Made by a program: the position numbers and the translations under genes
In this document: piece by piece, positions 57,978-64,000 of the stretch
Numbering within the stretch: the first letter of the stretch is position 1
How the letters are laid out: every line of letters starts with the position of its first letter
The notes under the pieces: generated by a model
What the model was told of the DNA's origin: nothing
What the model saw: only the letters and a program-made list of their open reading frames with translations
The model's database searches: none
DNA from: Manihot esculenta
Taxonomy: Eukaryota; Streptophyta; Magnoliopsida; Malpighiales; Euphorbiaceae
Assembly (NCBI RefSeq): GCF_001659605.2
Contig: NC_035161.2
Coordinates: forward strand, 7,889,556-7,953,555
Direction: 5' to 3'
DNA: 64,000 nucleotides

Positions 57978-59794
57978 AAGCATGAGTTAAATTACCCCAC
58001 ACATGACCTAGAGATGGCAGCATTTATCTTTGCACTCAAGATGTGGAGGCATTACCTTTATGGGTTAAATGCGAGATCTTCACAGATCATAAGAGTTTAC
58101 AGTATATCTTGAGTCAGAGGGAGCTGAATTTGAGGCAGAGAAGATGGGTAGAACTGCTCAGTGACTATAATTGCAAGATCCAGTACCATCCGGGTAAGGC
58201 GAATGTTGTGTCAGACGCCCTAAGCCGGAAATCACTTGGCAGTTTGTCCCATATAGCAGCAGAGAGAAGACCAGTGGTGATGGAGTTTTATAAGCTCATC
58301 GACGAAGGGCTACAGCTGGAGTTGTCTGGTACAGATGCTTTGATAGCACAGATGAGAGTGATACCCGTGTTTTTGGAGCAGGTGGCTCAGAAACAGCATG
58401 AGGACCCAGAGTTAGTAAAAACTGCCAAGACTGTTCAGTCAGGCAACAGTGCAGAGTTTAGATTTGACAGCAAAGGGATCCTCCACTATGGGAGTCGACT
58501 ATGTGTACCAGATGACAGAAGTCTGAAGGAAGACATTATGAGGGAAGCTCATAATGCAAGGTACAGTGTTCACCCTGGAGCCACCAAGATGTATCAGGAT
58601 CTGAAAAGAGTGTATTGGTGGCCAGCTATGAAGAGAGAAGTGGCACAGTTTGTGTCCGCCTGTGAGGTTTGTCAGAGGGTGAAACTAGAATATCAGAAGC
58701 CGGCTGGAATGCTTAACCCACTACCGATTTCAGAGTGGAAATGGGAGAACATAGCTATGGATTTTGTGGTGGGGTTATCGGCAGTGTCCAGCAGACTAGA
58801 CTCCATATGGGTGGTCATGGACAGATTGACTAAATATGCTCATTTCATCCCTGTTAGGAGTAATTACTCTATGGACAAGTTAGCACAGGTTTATGTGGAA
58901 GAGATAGTAAGGTTGCATGGGGTTCCAGTGTCTATAGTATCAGATAGAAGACCTCAGTTCACCTCCAGGTTTTGTCGAAGTCTGCAGAGTGCTATGGGCA
59001 CAAGGTTAGATTTTAGCACTGCTTTTCATCCACAGACTGACGGACAGTCAGAGATGACCATCCAGACCATAGAGGATATGCTCAATATGTGTGTGTTAGA
59101 TTTTGGCGGTTCTTGGAAGCAGCATCTACCTTTGGTGGAGTTTGCCTACAATAACAGCCATCATGCTAGCATAGGGATGGCCCCTTATGAAGCTTTGTAT
59201 GGGAGAAAGTGCATATCACCTATTTGCTGGGAAGAAGTGGGAGAGAAAGCTCTTGCAGGGCCAGAGCTTGTAGAGATTACCAGCAAGTTAGTGCCCATTA
59301 TTAGGGAGAGGATTAGAACTGCTGTGAGCAGGCAGAAAAGCTATGCAGATGTTTGCAGGAAGCAGATAGAGTTTTAGGAGGGTGATATGGTATTGCTGAA
59401 GGTGTCTCCAATGAAAGGAGTGGTTCGGTTCGGGAAGAAAGGTAAGCTAGCTCCACGGTACATTGGACCCTTTGAGATCTTGCAGAAGATCGGGAATGTG
59501 TCGTATAAGCTGGATTTACCTGCTTCTATGGAGAGAATTCACCCGGTGTTCCATGTTTCTATGTTATGGAAGTTTGTGTCAGATCCGAGTAAGGTTCTTA
59601 GTGAGCATGATATAGAGATCCTTGGAGATCTCACCTATGTAGAGCAGCCAGTGCGGATCCTAGACACGCAGATCAGGAAGCTGAGGAACAAGGAAATTCT
59701 GATGGTGAAAGTCCTATGGAACCACCACAATATGGAAAAGTGCACCTGGGAGACACGGGAGTCTATGCTCCAGCAATACCCATATCTGTTTTGA
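57978..59794 (+). pseudogene. 5'-truncated gypsy pol, element 3
   Basis: The pol frame is present from the RNase H region ([13 protein letters not shown]) through HHCC finger, integrase core and chromodomain-like end (ESMLQQYPYLF). A one-base deletion near 58066 shifts the frame, and a CAG-to-TAG stop lies at 59375-59377. The integrase motif reads SDRRPQF, with Gly changed to Arg. The gag, protease and reverse transcriptase parts are missing because an LTR and a deletion border it on the left. It is close in sequence to elements 1 and 2. Confidence 0.9.
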
Positions 59795-59837
59795 GGTTAG
59801 TTTTTCTTTTTTTTTTATATATGTTTAGTTGTTTGAG

Positions 59838-59872
59838 GAACATTCGGGGACGAATGTTCTCAAGGGGGAGAA
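59838..59872 (+). promoter_or_regulatory. Hairpin and polypurine tract of element 3
   Basis: A perfect 9-bp inverted repeat (GAACATTCG and CGAATGTTC, GGGA loop) at 59838-59859 is followed by CAAGGGGGAGAA and the LTR start at 59873. Confidence 0.85.
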
Positions 59873-61761
59873 TGTAATACCCGGCTAGAGTCTGGCATCG
59901 GAATTCTACTGTCCGGTGGAATCTCGAGTGTCGGAACCCTCTAGAAGGGTAATAGATATGTTTTTCTAAAGTGTTTTAGTATGTTTTAATGTTTTAAGTA
60001 TAAAGGGAAATGAGTTTTTGAAAGAAAGGAACCAAGGAAGAAAAGCCAGGTTCGGCCGCCGAAAGTGAGGTTCGGCCGCCGAACGTTGCATGGTTTTGGG
60101 ATCACGTTTGGCCGCCGAAGGTGGTCTGGCCAGCCACCTATAAAAGGCCAAAGGTCGGTGAATGGATAAGATTTTTCTTTCCATTTCCACGGATAGAGGT
60201 GAGACCATGATCTTCCTTGGGTGATCTTCATGTTTTCTCCAAATCTTTCAAAGTTTTGACAAGTTTCCTTGATGTTTTGAAGTTTTGAAGCTTGGAAACT
60301 TTGTGAGCGAGTTTCTCCATATCTCCACGTTAGGATCACCTATCCTCTCGATCTTCAAGAGGTAAGTGTTGATCCCTAGCTTCTTGCATGTTTTATGAAG
60401 GTTTTATGGAGTTTTATGGGTAGAGATGCATGATTAGGCTAAGTAGGGTTTTTGGTTGATTGTTGGTGAAAGCATGTTCATGTGTTGTGTTGTGATGTTT
60501 GTTGGGGTTTTTAAGTTAGTTTTGGACCCCTTTGTGCATGTACTTGAGTATATGCTTGTTGTTGAGTTGTTGGTTGCATGTTTGAGTGGAGTTGGGGGAA
60601 GTTTTGCATGGAGCAGGGCAGGGTTCTGCTTAACTGGAGAACCCAGTTTCGGCTGCCGAAGGAAGGTTCGGCCGCCGAAGGAAGGTTCGGCCGCCGAACA
60701 TGCTAAGGAGGGGGTTTCAGCTGCCTAAGCTCGCCGCCGAAAGTTTGGACTTTCGGCTCTGGGGGGAGTTTTGGCCGCCGAATGTGCCGCCGAAGGTTGA
60801 GACTTTCGTCTCTAGAGAGGACTTTCGGCAGCCGAAGGTGCTGCCGAAAGTGTCTGAGTTTCGGCTTTGGAGGGACTTTCGGCCGCCGAACCTGCTACCG
60901 AAAGTGCCCTGTCCAGCCTTCTTTTGCATGTTTTCCTTGATTGTTTTAGGATGTTTTAGGGGGCTTTTAGGGAGTTTTATAGAGATGTTCTTGAGCTAGT
61001 TTGGTCCCTCATTTGAGTCCACTTGTGTAGGAACGGAGTAGAGGAACCGAGGAGTTCAGCAGTGAGCACTGCTTCAGAGTTTCCCAGAGTCAGTACAGAG
61101 TCAGCCAGAGGTGAGTGGAACTAAACTTAATCTTTTTAATTGAGAAATCAAATGCTTTTAGCATGTTTCATGCATCATGATATGTAACAGGATTTATTGC
61201 ATTAGTATACACGAATATGACGCATTGCATTATGCATATTATGTGCGGTACGGACATAGTTTGGATTCATTAGCCCTCCCAGTAAAGTCCTGAGGAGCCC
61301 TGAGAGGGCCGGGCACAGGGTACTTCGGTACTATTGTTTGTATAATAAAGTCCTGAGGAGCTCCTTCGCGGGCCGGGCACAGATTGAGGGATTTTTGTTT
61401 CCGTCCGACCGAGATGGGTGATTACTTGTGATGTGATGCATTTCATGAGAGCATGTTTATTAACATATTTTTACTATTCTACTCACTGGGCTAGTATAGC
61501 TCACCCCTCTCCCTTAACCCCAGTCTTGCAGGTACAGGGTACAGTGGGAAGTCAGCAGAGTACAGAAAGAGTAAAGAGTTATGTAATAGCTTAGTGTGGA
61601 CATGTAATTTTGTAAAGAGATGTTTATGTAACAGTTGTACAGAGTATTGTATAGTATTGTGCTTGACCCAAATGTATTGTTAATCCCTTTTGTATACATG
61701 GTCTGTTTATGTAAGTGTTTTATTGATGAGTATGGAAACCAGGCTTAATATATATTGTGTG
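59873..61761 (+). mobile_element. 3' LTR of element 3, interrupted
   Basis: It starts TGTAATACCC and keeps the TATA box (60139-60145), the AGGTAAG motif (GT at 60362), the GGCCGCCGAA array (about 60645-60900) and the CCTGAGGAGC-type minirepeats (61285-61390). It is cut at 61761 by the insertion of another LTR. The preceding GTGTG (61757-61761) is the presumed target duplication. Confidence 0.88.
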
Positions 61762-63481
61762 TGTAACGATCCGGAAACCGGACCGCTACCGGCGCTAGGA
61801 TCCAGATCGGCTTAAGGCCGCCGGGACCCGTAGCAAGCCTAACATACATCCTGTAAGCTTGTCAAATCCCATACATGATCATACATACTCATAAACCTAT
61901 AAACTTTTTCTTTACTTTTTTACCAAGCTTAACCTGTACATAAACATAAACATAACATAACCTCACACTGGAGCCTTCATCAAATGCTCCAATAGGGTAA
62001 GACATCATATATTAAGCTTGGATTGAACATAACATCATAAAATTTACAATAAATCATGTATCAAGGGGATAACAAAACTCATATGGTCAAGCACAATCTC
62101 TAATCCTCCATAACATTATTACATAACATGACTATACATTACATTACATATACATCTGTCATGTCCACTTTCTATCTAGTACATAAACCTTGACTTTATT
62201 CTTCTTGACTTTCTGTTCTAGCCCGTACCTGCAAACCTGAGGGTTAAGGGAGAGGGGTGAGCTACTAGAGCCCAGTGAGCAGAATAGTAAAAACATTATA
62301 ATTAAATTCATGCTTTCATGAAATGCATCACATCACAAACATATCACATCACGGATGGCATTGTCACCAATAGTCCTCTACATTCCAAAGTGCCGGGACG
62401 TAGAATGGGTACAATCGGACTTTCTCTTACATAACATAACATAACATCCAATATGCCGGGACGTAGAATGGGTACAACCGGACTTTCTCTTACATCGTGC
62501 CGGGACGTAGAATGGGTACAACCGGACTTTCATACCATAACATATCATATCATATCTCATCATAACATATCGAGGACTATAGGATCATCCAACGACCATC
62601 CACATCATCATCAAATTATGCAATGCACATATTCGTGAATTCTAATGCAAACAACCTAAGCTATCACATGGCATTCGTGATGCATGATTCATGCTCAAAC
62701 TTTTCATATTTCATTAATTTAAAATGTAAAGTTTATTCCACTCACCTCTGGCTAGCTCTGACTAGACACTGGGGTAGCTGACTCACTACTGGGGTCCTCG
62801 GTTCCTCGGGTCCGAACCTACACAGGTGGACTCAAATGAGGGACCAAACATACATGAACATAACTCTAAACTACTCCCCAAAAACCCCCTAAAACAACAT
62901 GAAACAATCATAGGAAAACATGCAAAGGAAGGCTGGACAGGGCACTTTCGGCGGCAGGTTCGGCGGCCGAAAGTCCCTCCAGAGCCGAAAGTCAGGCAGG
63001 TTCGGCGGCACCTTCGGCGGCCGAAACACCAGACAGATCCGAAACTCATGCATGTTCGGGGGCACCTTCGGCGGCCGAAACTCCCAGACAGAGGCGAAAG
63101 TCCTCTTTCGGGGGCAAGCTTCGACAGCCGAATGCTGCCTCCACAAGAGGGTTCGGCGGCCGAAAGTCCCTTCGGCGGCCGAACCTGAGTTTCCCCAAAG
63201 TGGCAGAAACTTGGTTCAAACATGCACAAAGCCTCCTAAACTCACCAATCATGCAAAAACTCACTCTACAACATGCATACACAAGCATACAAGCTCCTAG
63301 GGGTCTCAAACTATCTTAAACCCCAACTACAACACTTCAAACATACACAATCATCATACATTGTCCAAAAACACATAAACCTCAACAAACTTTCTAACAT
63401 GCATTTCTACCCAAAACTTGCATAAACTTGTTTAAAATATACTATAAGCTAGAGATCGACTCTTACCTCTTGAAGATCGAG
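61762..63481 (-). mobile_element. Tekay-type LTR inserted in the LTR of element 3
   Basis: It starts TGTAACGATCCGGAAACC in minus orientation. Three copies of a GCCGGGACGTAGAATGGGTA minirepeat lie at 62392-62530, and the GGCGGCCGAA array at about 62945-63185. It is interrupted at 63481 by a further LTR, so neither its end nor its duplication partner is visible. Confidence 0.85.
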
Positions 63482-64000
63482 TGTAACGACCCAGAAACCG
63501 GACCGCTACCGGCGCTAGGATCCAGATCGGCTTAAGGCCGTCGGGACCCGTAGCAAGCCTAACATATATCCTGTGAACCTGTTTAATCCCATACATGATC
63601 AACAACATACATAAAACTGTAAACTTTTTCTTTCCATCAACCAAGCTTAACCTGTAAAAACTCATAAGCATAAACATAAACCTCCACTGGGGCCCTTATC
63701 AAATGCTCCAATGGGGTATCTCATCATACATTAAGCTTGGGCTATCATGAACATCATTATAAAAACAATCTATAGATCATGTAACAAAGGGATAACCATA
63801 TACATAGGGTCAAGCACACTCTCTAATCCTCAAAATCATTAATACATAACAATACTATACCAGACATTACATTACAATATTCATCATGTCCACAACTTCT
63901 AACTATTACATAAAACTAACTTTTACTCCTACCGACCTCCTGGTCTACCTTGTACCTGCACACCTGGGGGTTAGGGGAGAGGGATGAGCTATAAATCCCA
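63482..64000 (-). mobile_element. Innermost nested Tekay-type LTR, cut by the window end
   Basis: It starts TGTAACGACCCAGAAACC next to TCGAG (63477-63481, presumed duplication) and follows the U5 order of the family up to the polypyrimidine block near 63980. It interrupts the LTR at 61762 a few bases after that LTR's CTTACCTCTTGAAGATCGA word. Confidence 0.85.

Noticed and set aside
62786..63229. Long open frames rich in Arg, Pro and Cys across the GGCCGCCGAA arrays (also near 5692-6174, 29153-29621 and 47592-48064)
   Set aside because: Frames are open on both strands because the modules lack stop codons. Indels between sister LTRs (20, 19, 12 and 21 bp) are mostly not multiples of three, so there is no coding constraint.

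Overview
The window is plant nuclear DNA, most likely from a dicot. It holds a tandem cluster of LRR receptor-like protein (RLP) genes of the Cf/EIX type. Around and inside the cluster are many copies of one large-LTR Ty3/gypsy chromovirus of the Tekay/Del type (initiator-Met tRNA primer site, RT-RNase H-integrase order, C-terminal chromodomain-like segment). Intergenic DNA is very AT-rich, full of (AT)n tracts and small inverted-repeat elements. A Euphorbiaceae/Malpighiales origin is a guess; nothing in the sequence fixes the species. I saw no tRNA, rRNA, CRISPR or organelle genes.

Layout. 1-338: a CGGTTCGGTT-type intergenic repeat. 343-4047: a decayed coiled-coil coding sequence, split by a 2681-bp solo LTR of a second LTR family (770-3450) with a CTCGA target-site duplication. 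4048-17026: a stack of Tekay-type LTRs. A broken minus-strand gag-pol (6950-11919) lies between an LTR at 4715-6850 and another at 12182-17026. The second LTR contains a nested solo LTR (12245-14395) and a 623-bp tandem duplication. 17027-46472: the RLP array, all on the minus strand, in homologous units whose order is 3' flank, gene, promoter. RLP1 (21325-24080) has one frameshift. RLP2 (33799-36570) is the only intact protein gene of the window (923 aa). RLP3 (39277-39919) is an N-terminal stub. RLP4 is C-terminal remnants (46473-46868 and 56189-56445). A solo Tekay LTR (28490-30660) and a truncated one (37567-38505) lie inside the array. 46869-56188: a structurally complete 9320-bp Tekay element inserted into RLP4 with a CATCC duplication; its single gag-pol frame has four premature stops. 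56446-64000: a truncated LTR, a 5'-truncated third pol (57978-59794) with its 3' LTR, and two further LTRs nested one inside the other.

How the parts relate. RLP2 should encode a cell-surface immune receptor: signal peptide, cysteine-paired LRR cap, about 27 LRRs broken by an island, one GxxxG-rich transmembrane helix and a short basic tail without a kinase. Such proteins usually signal through the adaptor kinase SOBIR1. The other copies show the decay of a resistance-type cluster by tandem duplication, small indels, deletion with scrambled junctions, and retroelement insertion. All Tekay LTRs carry a strongly conserved TATA promoter, conserved splice-site-like motifs and an array of GGCCGCCGAA modules that contain the GCC-box core. 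This array is the most unusual structure in the window: the two LTRs of the complete element differ in length only there.
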